DNA of 64,000 bases. Origin: Streptomyces virginiae. Its GTDB lineage: Bacteria; Actinomycetota; Actinomycetes; Streptomycetales; Streptomycetaceae. The translations under genes and the position numbers were made by a program. The notes beneath the pieces were generated by a model. The model was not told where the DNA came from. It saw only the letters and a program-made list of their open reading frames with translations, and ran no database searches. The DNA is taken from contig NZ_JOAK01000008.1 in the NCBI RefSeq assembly GCF_000720455.1, forward strand, positions 124,001-188,000. The letters run 5' to 3'. Shown piece by piece: positions 1-8,462 of this stretch. Position 1 is the stretch's first letter; each line of letters starts with the position of its first letter.

Positions 1-33
1 CCGTACGGCCGGCTCCGTGTGCGCGGACCCCGG

Positions 34-1074
34 TCAGCCCTTGGCGGGGGAGTCCTTCGCGGAGGCGGGCACCTTCTCGTCCTTGCGCAGGGCGTCCCAC
101 AGCTGGGTGGCCTGCGGCTCGGCCACCACCACGCGGTTCGGGTCCACCTTGTCGTAGGCGACCGGCAGCATGATGGTCTCCATCGTCTCCGGGTTCACGC
201 CCTTCATGCTCTGCGCGAAGTCGGACAGCGCGGTGAGCGAGGCCAGATCGGAGTCCGTGGTCAGCGACTTGGTGCCGGCGTCGGCGAGCTTGTAGAGCCG
301 CGCCGGGCTGCCGAGGGCGTCCTGCTTCTTGATCTCCGACAGCATCGCCAGCATGAACTGCTGCTGCAGGCCAATGCGTCCGAGGTCGCTGCCGTCGCCG
401 TAGCCGTAGCGGGTACGGACGAACTTGAGCGAGTCGGTGCCGTTCAGCCGGTGCGTGCCCGCGTCGAGCTTCAGACCGCCCTTGGCGCCGCTCATCGGCT
501 TGTCCAGGGTCACGGTGACCCCGCCCAGCGCGTCCACCAGACCCTTGAAGCCGGCGAAGTCCACCTCGACGAAGTGGTCCACGCGCACGCCGGACATCTG
601 CTCGACGGTGTTGACCACGCACGCCGGGCCGGCCAGCGAGTAGACGGAGTTGAACATGACCCGCTTCGCGGACGGGACGGACTTGCCGTCCCGGTCCTTG
701 CACTCGGGCCGGGTGATCAGGGTGTCGCGGGGGATGCTCACCGCGGTGGCCTTCGCCCGGCCCTCGGGTATGTGCACCAGCATCGCGGTGTCCGAGCGGG
801 CCCCGCTGACGGCACCGTGGTCGAGGTCCGCGTTGGCCCCGGCCCGCGAGTCGGAGCCGAGCACCAGGATGTTCTGCGCGTTCGCGACCACCTTGGCGGG
901 ACGGTTGTCCCCGATCGCCTGGTCCAGGTCGACGCTGTCGATGTTGTTGTTGAGGTGGCTGTACGTCCACCAGCCCGCCCCGGCCGCGCCCAGGATCAGC
1001 ACGGCGACCAGCAGCAGGGTGATCCGCAGAATGCGGCGTCGGCGGCGCCTGGGCCGCGCGTGCGTTTCCGTCAT
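34..1074 (-). CDS. LytR-CpsA-Psr (LCP) family cell-wall ligase
   Basis: A 346-residue protein of the LCP family, membrane enzymes that transfer glycopolymers from lipid carriers onto peptidoglycan. An Arg-rich cytoplasmic start (PRRRRRR) is followed by one membrane segment at about residues 15-38, giving N-in/C-out topology. The extracellular domain holds the LCP hallmarks GSDSRAG, the SIPRDT arginine and FVRTRYGYGD. Length is normal for a single-domain LCP protein. It lies downstream of fadB on the same strand with 91 bases between, including a hairpin, so it is probably transcribed separately. The exact polymer transferred cannot be read from sequence. The 33 bases before its stop codon at the window edge show nothing. 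Confidence 0.93.
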   Translation of the reverse strand: MTETHARPRRRRRRILRITLLLVAVLILGAAGAGWWTYSHLNNNIDSVDLDQAIGDNRPAKVVANAQNILVLGSDSRAGANADLDHGAVSGARSDTAMLVHIPEGRAKATAVSIPRDTLITRPECKDRDGKSVPSAKRVMFNSVYSLAGPACVVNTVEQMSGVRVDHFVEVDFAGFKGLVDALGGVTVTLDKPMSGAKGGLKLDAGTHRLNGTDSLKFVRTRYGYGDGSDLGRIGLQQQFMLAMLSEIKKQDALGSPARLYKLADAGTKSLTTDSDLASLTALSDFAQSMKGVNPETMETIMLPVAYDKVDPNRVVVAEPQATQLWDALRKDEKVPASAKDSPAKG

Positions 1075-1098
1075 GGGGGTGAATCTTAGACAGGTATT

Positions 1099-1144
1099 CG
1101 AACGGCCGAAGCCCGCCCCCCGCAGGAGACGGGCCCGGCCGTCG
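1099..1144 (-). terminator. Imperfect hairpin after fadB
   Basis: A GC-rich imperfect inverted repeat (arms near 1099-1115 and 1130-1144, CGAACGGCCG against CGGCCGTCG with one bulge) sits just downstream of the fadB stop and before the LCP gene on the same strand. Its position suits a terminator, but there is no U-tract. Confidence 0.35.
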
Positions 1145-1165
1145 AACAGTCGTCCGCGACCCGGA

Positions 1166-3304
1166 CTAGGCCGGGACGCTCGCGATGCCGGGGGCGAGGA
1201 ACTTCTTGCCGTTCACGCGCTCCGAGACACCCTCACGGTCCAGGTACGGCGTGATGCCGCCCAGGTGGAAGGGCCAGCCGGCACCGGTGATGAGGCAGAG
1301 GTCGATGTCCTGGGCCTCGGCCACGACACCCTCCTCCAGCATCAGACCGATCTCCTGCGCCACCGCGTCCAGGACGCGCGCCCGGACCTGCTCCTCCGTC
1401 AGGACGGAGTCGCCCTGCACCAGGAGCGCGGCGACCTCGGGGTCCAGCTCCGGCTTGAAGCCGTTCTCGGCGGAGTAGACGTAGAAGCCGCGCTTGCCGG
1501 CCTCGACCACGCGCTTGAGGTTCGGCGAGACGGTGAAACGCTCCGGGAAGGAACGGTTCAGGGTCTCGGAGACGTGCAGGCCGATCGCCGGGCCCACGAG
1601 CTCCAGCAGCACCAGCGGGGACATCGGCAGGCCGAGCGGCTCGATGGCCTTCTCCGCCGTGACGACCGGGGTGCCCTCGTCGATGACGTTCTGGATCTCG
1701 CCCATGAAGCGGGTCAGGATGCGGTTCACGACGAACGCCGGGGCGTCCTTGGTGAGGACCGCGGTCTTCTTCAGCTTCTTGGCGACACCGAAGGCCGTGG
1801 CCAGCGAGGCGTCGTCGGTCTGCTCGCCGCGCACGATCTCCAGGAGCGGGAGGATCGCGACCGGGTTGAAGAAGTGGAAGCCGACCACGCGCTCCGGGTG
1901 CTGGAGCTTCGAGGCCATCTCCGACACCGACAGGGAGGAGGTGTTGGTGGCGAGGATCGCGTGCGCCGGGGCGACCGCCTCGACCTCCGCGAACACCTTC
2001 TGCTTGACGGACATCTCCTCGAACACGGCCTCGATGATGAAGTCCGCGTCCGCGAAGCCCTCGGCCTTGTCCAGGACACCGCTCACCAGGGCGGTCAGGC
2101 GGTTGGCCTTGTCCTGGTTGATGCGGCCCTTGCCGAGCAGCTTCTGGATCTCGGCGTGGACGTAGCCCACGCCCTTGTCCACGCGCTCCTGGTCGATGTC
2201 GGTGAGGACCACCGGCACCTCCAGGCGGCGCAGGAACAGCAGCGCCAGCTGCGAGGCCATCAGGCCCGCGCCGACGACGCCGACCTTGGTGACCGGACGG
2301 GCCAGGGACTTGTCCGGGGCACCGGCCGGGCGCTTGGCGCGCTTCTGGACCAGGTTGAAGGCGTAGATGCCCGAGCGCAGCTCGCCGCCCATGATGAGGT
2401 CGGCCAGGGCCGTGTCCTCGGCGTCGAAGCCGGCCTGAAGGTCGCCCGACTTGGCCGCGGCGATGATGTCCAGCGCGCGGTAGGCGGCCGGAGCGGCGCC
2501 GTGCACCTTGGAGTCCGCGATGGAGCGGCCCTTGGCGACGGCCGCGTCCCAGGCCTCGCCGCGGTCGATCTCGTCGCGGACGACCTCGGTGGTGCCGTTC
2601 AGGACGTTCGCGGTCCACAGGAGCGACTGCTCCAGGAAGTCCGCGCCCTCGAAGATCGCGTCGGCGATGCCCAGCTCGAAGACCTGCTTGCCCTTGAGCT
2701 GGCGGTTCTGGTTGAGCGAGTTCTCGATGATGACCGAGACCGCGCGCTCCGCGCCGATCAGGTTCGGGAGGATGGCGCAGCCGCCCCAGCCCGGAACCAG
2801 GCCGAGGAAGACCTCGGGCAGCGAGAACGCCGGGATGGCCTTCGAGACGGTGCGGTAGCTGCAGTGCAGACCGACCTCGACGCCGCCGCCCATCGCCGCG
2901 CCGTTGTAGTACGCGAAGGTCGGGACCGCCAGCGCCGAGAGGCGCTTGAAGACGTCGTGGCCGCCCTTGCCGATGGCCAGCGCCTCGTCGTGCTTCTTCA
3001 GCAGCTCGACGCCCTTGAGGTCGGCGCCGACCGCGAAGATGAACGGCTTGCCGGTGATGCCCGCGCCGACGATGGAGCCCGCGAGGGCCTCCTGCTCGAC
3101 CTGGTCGATCGCCGCGTTCAGGTTGGCGAGGGACTGCGGGCCGAAGGTGGTCGGCTTGGTGTGGTCGAAGCCGTTGTCCAGCGTGATGAGCGCGAAGCGC
3201 CCGGCGCCGAACGGCAGGTCCAGGTGACGGACGTGCGCGGACGTGACGACCTCGTCCGGGAACAGCTCGGCCGCGCCCTTCAGGAGCTCAGCGGTGGTGC
3301 TCAC
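1166..3304 (-). CDS. fadB: Fatty acid oxidation multifunctional enzyme (enoyl-CoA hydratase / 3-hydroxyacyl-CoA dehydrogenase)
   Basis: A 712-residue trifunctional-enzyme alpha subunit that hydrates enoyl-CoA and oxidises L-3-hydroxyacyl-CoA. The N-terminal crotonase half shows the oxyanion-hole segment (FAVGADLKG, GAAMGGGVEVG) and the PEVFLGLVPGWGG stretch with the second catalytic Glu. From about residue 340 the dehydrogenase half has a Rossmann motif (VGVVGAGLMASQ) and HFFNPVAILPLLEIV. The GTG start at 3304 overlaps the thiolase stop as GTGA, so the two genes are translationally coupled; an in-frame start 24 codons upstream would run into the thiolase gene. With the thiolase it forms the complete beta-oxidation pair. 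Confidence 0.96.
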   Translation of the reverse strand: MSTTAELLKGAAELFPDEVVTSAHVRHLDLPFGAGRFALITLDNGFDHTKPTTFGPQSLANLNAAIDQVEQEALAGSIVGAGITGKPFIFAVGADLKGVELLKKHDEALAIGKGGHDVFKRLSALAVPTFAYYNGAAMGGGVEVGLHCSYRTVSKAIPAFSLPEVFLGLVPGWGGCAILPNLIGAERAVSVIIENSLNQNRQLKGKQVFELGIADAIFEGADFLEQSLLWTANVLNGTTEVVRDEIDRGEAWDAAVAKGRSIADSKVHGAAPAAYRALDIIAAAKSGDLQAGFDAEDTALADLIMGGELRSGIYAFNLVQKRAKRPAGAPDKSLARPVTKVGVVGAGLMASQLALLFLRRLEVPVVLTDIDQERVDKGVGYVHAEIQKLLGKGRINQDKANRLTALVSGVLDKAEGFADADFIIEAVFEEMSVKQKVFAEVEAVAPAHAILATNTSSLSVSEMASKLQHPERVVGFHFFNPVAILPLLEIVRGEQTDDASLATAFGVAKKLKKTAVLTKDAPAFVVNRILTRFMGEIQNVIDEGTPVVTAEKAIEPLGLPMSPLVLLELVGPAIGLHVSETLNRSFPERFTVSPNLKRVVEAGKRGFYVYSAENGFKPELDPEVAALLVQGDSVLTEEQVRARVLDAVAQEIGLMLEEGVVAEAQDIDLCLITGAGWPFHLGGITPYLDREGVSERVNGKKFLAPGIASVPA

Positions 3305-4527
3305 TTGGAGTCTCCCTCGGCGTTGAAGTTCGGGTTCTCCCAGATGACCGTGGCGCCCATGCCGAAGCCGACGCACATGGTGGTCAGGCCGTAGCGGACG
3401 TGCGGCTGCTCCTCGAACTGGCGGGCCAGCTGCGTCATCAGACGCACGCCGGAAGAGGCCAGCGGGTGACCGAAGGCGATGGCGCCGCCGTACTGGTTCA
3501 CGCGGGCGTCGTCGTCGGCGATGCCGTAGTGCTCCAGGAACGCGAGGACCTGGACCGCGAAGGCCTCGTTGATCTCGAAGAGACCGATGTCGTCGATCGT
3601 CAGACCGGCCTGGGCCAGGGCCTTCTCGGTCGCCGGGATCGGGCCGTAGCCCATGACCTCCGGCTCGACACCCGCGAAGGAGTACGAGACGAGGCGCATC
3701 TTGACCGGGAGGTTGTTCTCGCGGGCGAAGTCCTCGGACGCGATGATCGCGGCGGTGGCACCGTCGTTGAGACCGGCGGCGTTGCCCGCGGTGACCCGGC
3801 CGTGCGTACGGAACGGGGTCTTCAGGCCGGAGAGGTTCTCCAGCGTGGTGCCCGGGCGCATCGGCTCGTCGGTGGTGACCAGGCCCCAGCCCGTCTCACC
3901 GACCTCCGCGTTGGTGTTGCGGACCGAGATCGGGACCAGGTCCTGCTGGATCTTGCCGTCGGCGTACGCCTTGGCGGCCTTCTCCTGCGAGCGCACGGCG
4001 TACTCGTCGGCGCGGAGCTTGGTGATCGTCGGGTACCGGTCGTGCAGGTTCTCGGCGGTCATGCCCATGAACAGGGCGGACTCGTCGACCAGCTTCTCGG
4101 AGACGAAGCGCGGGTTCGGGTCGACGCCCTCGCCCATGGGGTGACGGCCCATGTGCTCGACACCGCCGGCGAGGGCGACGTCGTACGCACCGAAGGCCAC
4201 ACCGCCCGCGACGGCGGTCACGGCGGTCAGCGCGCCGGCGCACATGCGGTCGATGGAGTAGCCCGGGACGGACTGCGGGAGGCCCGCGAGGATGCCGGCC
4301 GTGCGGCCCAGCGTCAGGCCCTGGTCGCCGATCTGCGTGGTCGCGGCGATGGCGACCTCGTCGATCTTCTTGGGGTCCAGGTCCGGGTTGCGGCGCAGCA
4401 GCTCCCGGATCGCCTTCACGACGAGGTCGTCGGCGCGGGTCTCGTGGTAGATGCCCTTCGGGCCCGCCTTGCCGAACGGGGTGCGGACGCCGTCGACGAA
4501 GACGACGTCCCTGACGGTACGAGGCAC
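3301..4527 (-). CDS. fadA: Acetyl-CoA C-acyltransferase (thiolase)
   Basis: A 408-residue degradative thiolase that releases acetyl-CoA from 3-ketoacyl-CoA. The nucleophilic Cys is residue 96 in SIDRMCAGAL. The C-terminal part has the catalytic His in GHPLASSG and the second Cys in TMCVGFGMG. The GTG start at 4527 (protein begins VPRTVRD) has a good Shine-Dalgarno, GGAGGAG, 7 bases upstream; the open frame continues further but those residues are not thiolase-like. It is the first gene of a fadA-fadB operon, coupled to fadB by a 4-base overlap and probably driven from the divergent spacer at 4528-4857. Confidence 0.96.
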   Translation of the reverse strand: MPRTVRDVVFVDGVRTPFGKAGPKGIYHETRADDLVVKAIRELLRRNPDLDPKKIDEVAIAATTQIGDQGLTLGRTAGILAGLPQSVPGYSIDRMCAGALTAVTAVAGGVAFGAYDVALAGGVEHMGRHPMGEGVDPNPRFVSEKLVDESALFMGMTAENLHDRYPTITKLRADEYAVRSQEKAAKAYADGKIQQDLVPISVRNTNAEVGETGWGLVTTDEPMRPGTTLENLSGLKTPFRTHGRVTAGNAAGLNDGATAAIIASEDFARENNLPVKMRLVSYSFAGVEPEVMGYGPIPATEKALAQAGLTIDDIGLFEINEAFAVQVLAFLEHYGIADDDARVNQYGGAIAFGHPLASSGVRLMTQLARQFEEQPHVRYGLTTMCVGFGMGATVIWENPNFNAEGDSK

Positions 4528-4857
4528 GTTGGCTCTCCTCCAGGTGCGGGATGGCACTGCTGCGCGGGGGCGCACTCGGCATACGTTGCTGAGCGCCCGC
4601 TCACCCGACCATGCTACTTGCGGGTAACCAATGTGCACACCCCCTCCCCGAGGAGCGGCGAAGGTCACACCGCCGGACGATCCCGTGAGCCCCTCGCGCC
4701 CCCGTAGTGCGCCCGGCCGATCGGCATGCGGGGCACACTCGTACGGGTCGCCGGCCGCGCCGGCCCGGTCACGTCGGTGGCATCGGGCCCGGGCCCGGGC
4801 GAACGCTGGGCGGCCCGGGCGCCCGCCCGGGACCCACCGGCGAAAACGGAGCCATCG
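4528..4857. promoter_or_regulatory. Divergent intergenic region with a candidate fadAB operator/promoter
   Basis: A 330-base spacer between divergent fadA and the hydrolase gene. Toward fadA there is a candidate -10 TAGCAT (minus strand, 4616-4611). Next to and overlapping it lies a short imperfect palindrome, TACTTGCGGGTA (4615-4626 on the plus strand), in the position of a TetR/FadR-type operator. The rest is GC-rich with no clear signal for the hydrolase side. Inferred by eye only. Confidence 0.35.
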
Positions 4858-6051
4858 ATGGCGTTCCAGACAACCTCCAAGGACCATTACGTCGACCACA
4901 GGTCGAGCATCCCGGTCAACGACGGGCAGATCGTCAAGCTCTTCGTACGGGAGCGCAGGCCCGTGACCGGCCCGCGCAAGCCCGTCCTGATGCTGCACGG
5001 CCGCAGCGTCCCGGCCGTAGCGGGCTTCGACCCCCCGAACAAGAACTACAGCTGGGCCGAGCAACTCGCCAGGGCGGGCTACGACGTCTTCGTGATGGAG
5101 CTCCAGGGGTCCGGCCTGTCGGCCCATCCGGCGGAGATGGACGAACCGCTCAACGTCAGCCCCGTGCAGCGCCCGCTGCTCTCGCCCAACCCGATCCCCC
5201 CGGCCAACCTGCCGACCCCGGACACCCCCGCGAAGTACCCCTACCAGCTGAACAACTCCCAGAGCGACTGGGACGAGGTCGACACGGTCGTCGAGTACAT
5301 CCGCAAGGAGATCGGCGAGCCCACGGCCAAGATCGACCTGATCGGCTGGTCCGCGGCCGCGCAGCAGCTCGGGCCGTACACGATCCAGCACGCCGACAAG
5401 GTCAAGAGCCTCTTTCTGGCGGCGCCGATCTTCCCGCCCAACGGAAGGGCCAGCAAGGAGAACACCGACTTCGGCGCGCCGGTGGAGATGCCGGTGGGCA
5501 CCCCGGCGGCGGCCTTCGGCTACCCGATGTCCGTCACCTCGAAGAACGGGCTCGCGGCGTCGTGGGCCAGGGACCTGAAGTGTCCGGACCAGCGTGAGAA
5601 CGGTGTGCTCGACGAGGTGTGGAAGGCGATCCAGGACGTCGACGCGCGCGGTGCCACGTGGGGCGGTCCGACGCCCGGAGCACCGACGGGGTTCGTCAGG
5701 GTGCGGAACTCGTACTGGTGGGGGTGGAACTCCAAGACCGTGCCGCTGCACAACGTCCTCGGCCAGACGGTGCCCGTCTGCCTCGTGTACGGGGAGCACG
5801 ACTCCATCGTGAACACGGCGCCGGACCTGGGGCTGCTGTACTTCTCGGTGCCCGAGCTGTACCGGTTGATCCCAGGGAAGAAGAAGCTGATGTTCCGGCT
5901 CGCCTGCGCGGGTCACCAGATCGTCTGGGAGCGGGCGGCGACCCACCTCCACGCCATGTCGGAGCAATGGCTCAAGAACGGCAAGGTGTTCGGCGAGAAG
6001 GGCGGGAGCTTCTACCGGGACGAGGACGGGGTCCTCACTTCGCAGGAGTGA
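4858..6051 (+). CDS. Alpha/beta hydrolase
   Basis: A 397-residue cytosolic alpha/beta hydrolase-fold protein. The strand-turn after VLMLHGRS matches the HG oxyanion motif, the nucleophile elbow is GWSAAAQQLG (GxSxxA), the acid is probably in YGEHDSIV, and the catalytic His is in CAGHQIVWE. ATG 4858 is chosen because the homologous region begins MAFQTTSKDHYV; upstream in-frame codons from 4726 encode low-complexity Arg/Gly/Pro. The substrate is unknown. It is transcribed away from fadAB and ends in a hairpin that overlaps its stop codon, facing RNase D. Confidence 0.85.
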   Translation: MAFQTTSKDHYVDHRSSIPVNDGQIVKLFVRERRPVTGPRKPVLMLHGRSVPAVAGFDPPNKNYSWAEQLARAGYDVFVMELQGSGLSAHPAEMDEPLNVSPVQRPLLSPNPIPPANLPTPDTPAKYPYQLNNSQSDWDEVDTVVEYIRKEIGEPTAKIDLIGWSAAAQQLGPYTIQHADKVKSLFLAAPIFPPNGRASKENTDFGAPVEMPVGTPAAAFGYPMSVTSKNGLAASWARDLKCPDQRENGVLDEVWKAIQDVDARGATWGGPTPGAPTGFVRVRNSYWWGWNSKTVPLHNVLGQTVPVCLVYGEHDSIVNTAPDLGLLYFSVPELYRLIPGKKKLMFRLACAGHQIVWERAATHLHAMSEQWLKNGKVFGEKGGSFYRDEDGVLTSQE

Positions 6052-6061
6052 GGACCCCGTC
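6025..6061. terminator. Perfect 15-bp hairpin between convergent genes
   Basis: Arms 6025-6039 (GACGGGGTCCTCACT) and 6047-6061 pair perfectly around a 7-base loop. The hairpin overlaps the hydrolase stop codon (TGA 6049-6051) and ends 30 bases before the convergent RNase D stop, so it can act as a bidirectional terminator. Confidence 0.75.
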
Positions 6062-6090
6062 GGTCCGGCTCGGCGTCGGCTGCGGCCCGG

Positions 6091-7374
6091 TCAGGCGGTC
6101 GAGGCCAGGGCCGTGAGCAGGACCGGGGTCACCTGTTCGATCTGCCACGGGCGGGCGCCGTGGAGGGCCAGGGACCCGGACACCGCGTCGGCGTCCAGCC
6201 GCTGCGGCGGCTCCCAGCACAGGCGGCGGACCGTGTCCGGGGTGATCAGGTTCTCCTGGGGCAGGTTCAGCTCCTCCGCCAGCGCCGAGACGGCCGTGCG
6301 GGCGGCGGCCAGCCGGGCCGCGGCGGCCGGGTCCTTGTCGGCCCAGGAACGCGGCGGGGGCGGGCCCGCCGGGGTCGCACCCGGCTGCGGCAGCTCGCTC
6401 TCGGGCAGCGCCTTCGCCCGGTCCACGGCGGCCATCCACTGGTCGAGCTGACGGCGGCCCATCCGCTGCCCGTAGCCGGGCAGGGCGGACAGGGTGTGCA
6501 CGTTCGCGGGCAGGGCGAGGGCGGCCTCGACGATCGCGGCGTCGCCCAGCACCTTGCCCGGCGACACGTCACGCCGCTGCGCGATCCGGTCCCGGGACTC
6601 CCACAGCTCCCGTACGACCGCCATCTGCCGGCGGCGGCGCACCTTGTGCATGCCGGACGTGCGGCGCCACGGGTCCTTGCGCGGCGGGGCCGGCGGCGCG
6701 GAGGCGATCGCGTCGAACTCCTGCCGGGCCCACTCCAGCTTGCCCTGGCGGTCCAGTTCCTCCTCCAGCGCGTCCCGCAGGTCCACCAGCAGCTCCACGT
6801 CCAGAGCGGCGTAGCGCAGCCACGGCTCGGGCAGCGGGCGGGTGGACCAGTCGACTGCGGAGTGGCCCTTCTCCAGGGCGTAGCCGAGAACGCTCTCGAC
6901 CATCGCGCCGAGTCCGACCCGCGGGAAGCCGGCGAGGCGGCCCGCCAGCTCGGTGTCGAACAGCGAGGTCGGAACCATGCCTATTTCGCGCAGGCAGGGC
7001 AGGTCCTGGGTGGCGGCGTGCAGGATCCACTCGGTGCCGGAGAGCGCCTCGCCCAGGGCGGACAGGTCGGGGCAGCCCACCGGGTCGATCAGCGCGGACC
7101 CGGCACCCTCGCGGCGCAGCTGCACCAGGTAGGCGCGCTGGCCGTAGCGGTATCCGGAGGCGCGCTCGGCGTCCACGGCCACGGGGCCGGTGCCCGCGGC
7201 GAAGGCCGCGACCACTTCGGCGAGGGCGTCCGCGTCGGCGACCACCGGGGGGATCCCCTCGCGGGGCTCCAGCAATGGGATCGGCACCCCACCGGGCGGA
7301 ACAACGACGTCGTCCGGGGGGCCGCCCCCGGTGGTGGTGCGCAGGTCTGCTGCGGTCTCTTGGGCGTCGGTCAC
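6091..7374 (-). CDS. rnd: Ribonuclease D
   Basis: A 427-residue 3'-5' exoribonuclease of the DEDDy superfamily. ExoI has VAVDAERASGYRYGQ (Asp and Glu), ExoII LHAATQDLPCL, and ExoIII YAALDVELL with the Tyr and final Asp. An HRDC domain follows at about residues 215-295 (VRELWESRDRIAQ, SPGKVLGD), as in E. coli RNase D. The last ~130 residues are Streptomyces-type extension. The GTG start at 7374 is the first in frame. RNase D trims structured RNA 3' ends such as tRNA precursors. It is downstream of the LuxR-type regulator gene on the same strand, separated by a hairpin. Confidence 0.93.
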   Translation of the reverse strand: MTDAQETAADLRTTTGGGPPDDVVVPPGGVPIPLLEPREGIPPVVADADALAEVVAAFAAGTGPVAVDAERASGYRYGQRAYLVQLRREGAGSALIDPVGCPDLSALGEALSGTEWILHAATQDLPCLREIGMVPTSLFDTELAGRLAGFPRVGLGAMVESVLGYALEKGHSAVDWSTRPLPEPWLRYAALDVELLVDLRDALEEELDRQGKLEWARQEFDAIASAPPAPPRKDPWRRTSGMHKVRRRRQMAVVRELWESRDRIAQRRDVSPGKVLGDAAIVEAALALPANVHTLSALPGYGQRMGRRQLDQWMAAVDRAKALPESELPQPGATPAGPPPPRSWADKDPAAAARLAAARTAVSALAEELNLPQENLITPDTVRRLCWEPPQRLDADAVSGSLALHGARPWQIEQVTPVLLTALASTA

Positions 7375-7400
7375 CGGTCAAGGGTATCCGTGTATACGAC

Positions 7401-7434
7401 GCGCCCGTCGCCGGAACGTTCCGTCGACGGGCGC
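7401..7434 (-). terminator. Hairpin downstream of the LuxR-type regulator
   Basis: A 10-bp perfect stem (7401-7410 with 7425-7434, GCGCCCGTCG/CGACGGGCGC) encloses a loop that itself contains the palindrome GGAACGTTCC. It lies about 100 bases past the regulator stop and 27 bases before the RNase D start. Confidence 0.45.
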
Positions 7435-7535
7435 GGGCGGTATGCGGGGCGTTGTCCCGGGGTATTCCGGGGGTCTCCCGGCAGGTTCCCGAGCGGCGGC
7501 TCCCGGGGTGGATATCCGGGGGCTCCGGCCGGCGG

Positions 7536-8198
7536 TCAGTGGATGATCCCGGTGCGCAGCGCCACGGCGACCATTCCGGCGCGGTCACCGGTGCCCAGCT
7601 TGCGGGCGATGCGGGCGAGGTGGGACTTGACGGTCAGGGCGGACAGGCCCATCGAGACGCCGATGGCCTTGTTGGACTGGCCCTCCGCGACGAGGCGCAG
7701 GACCTCGACCTCGCGGCCGGAGAGCTCGCGGTAGCCGCCCGGGTGGCTCGGGGCACCCGGGGGGCGGCGGTGCATACGGGCGGCGGCCGCGCCGATGGGG
7801 GCGGCACCGGGCCGGGTGGGGAGCCCGATGTTGGTCCGCGTGCCGGTGACGACGTAGCCCTTCACGCCGCCCGCGAGGGCGTTGCGCACGGCGCCGATGT
7901 CGTCGGCGGCGGACAGGGCCAGGCCGTTGGGCCAGCCCGCGGCACGGGTCTCGGAGAGCAGGGTGAGACCGGAACCGTCGGGCAGGTGCACGTCGGCCAC
8001 GCAGATGTCGCGCGGGCTGCCGACGCGGGGGCGGGCCTCCGCGATGGACGACGCCTCGATCACGTCGCGCACGCCGAGGGCCCACAGATGGCGGGTCACG
8101 GTGGAGCGGACGCGCGGGTCGGCCACGACGACCATGGCGGTCGGCTTGTTCGGGCGGTAGGCGACCAGGCTTGCGGGCTGCTCGAGAAGAACGGACAC
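7536..8198 (-). CDS. LuxR/NarL-family response regulator with degenerate receiver
   Basis: A 220-residue regulator. The N-terminal receiver-like domain keeps the likely phospho-acceptor Asp69 (ICVADVHLPDGSG) and a Lys in GVKGYV, but the usual acidic pair after strand 1 is reduced to VVVADPR (one Asp, residue 27). The C-terminal LuxR helix-turn-helix is complete (LSGREVEVLRLVAEGQSNK, LTVKSHLARIARKL). A His/Pro/Gly-rich linker at about 130-155 joins the domains. No histidine kinase gene is adjacent. The gene stands alone; the AT-richer upstream stretch near 8300-8360 probably holds its promoter. The target genes cannot be inferred. Confidence 0.88.
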   Translation of the reverse strand: MSVLLEQPASLVAYRPNKPTAMVVVADPRVRSTVTRHLWALGVRDVIEASSIAEARPRVGSPRDICVADVHLPDGSGLTLLSETRAAGWPNGLALSAADDIGAVRNALAGGVKGYVVTGTRTNIGLPTRPGAAPIGAAAARMHRRPPGAPSHPGGYRELSGREVEVLRLVAEGQSNKAIGVSMGLSALTVKSHLARIARKLGTGDRAGMVAVALRTGIIH

Positions 8199-8462
8199 CT
8201 AGGCCTCCTGGGGGAGTGGCGGGACGGCCGGCTCGGGGAAGGAAGCCGGTGCGAACCGTGCGGATGGTCACCCACTCCTTCGGCACGTCACCCGCCCGGC
8301 TTTAGGGAATGATCACGATTTGGTGAGTAACAATTCGGGCAAATAGGACGCACGATCGATCATCGGGTGATCAGAAGCCCACAACGGAGGCCGCGTTGCG
8401 ACACGCGCTTGCGGCCTTCGACCGGTCGTTCCCCGTGCGGCGGCGGCCGTACGGCCCTGCGC

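Noticed and set aside
650..3394. 914-codon plus-strand open frame
   Set aside because: It lies opposite fadB and its low-complexity Arg/Gly/Val/Asp composition is typical of antisense frames in high-GC DNA.
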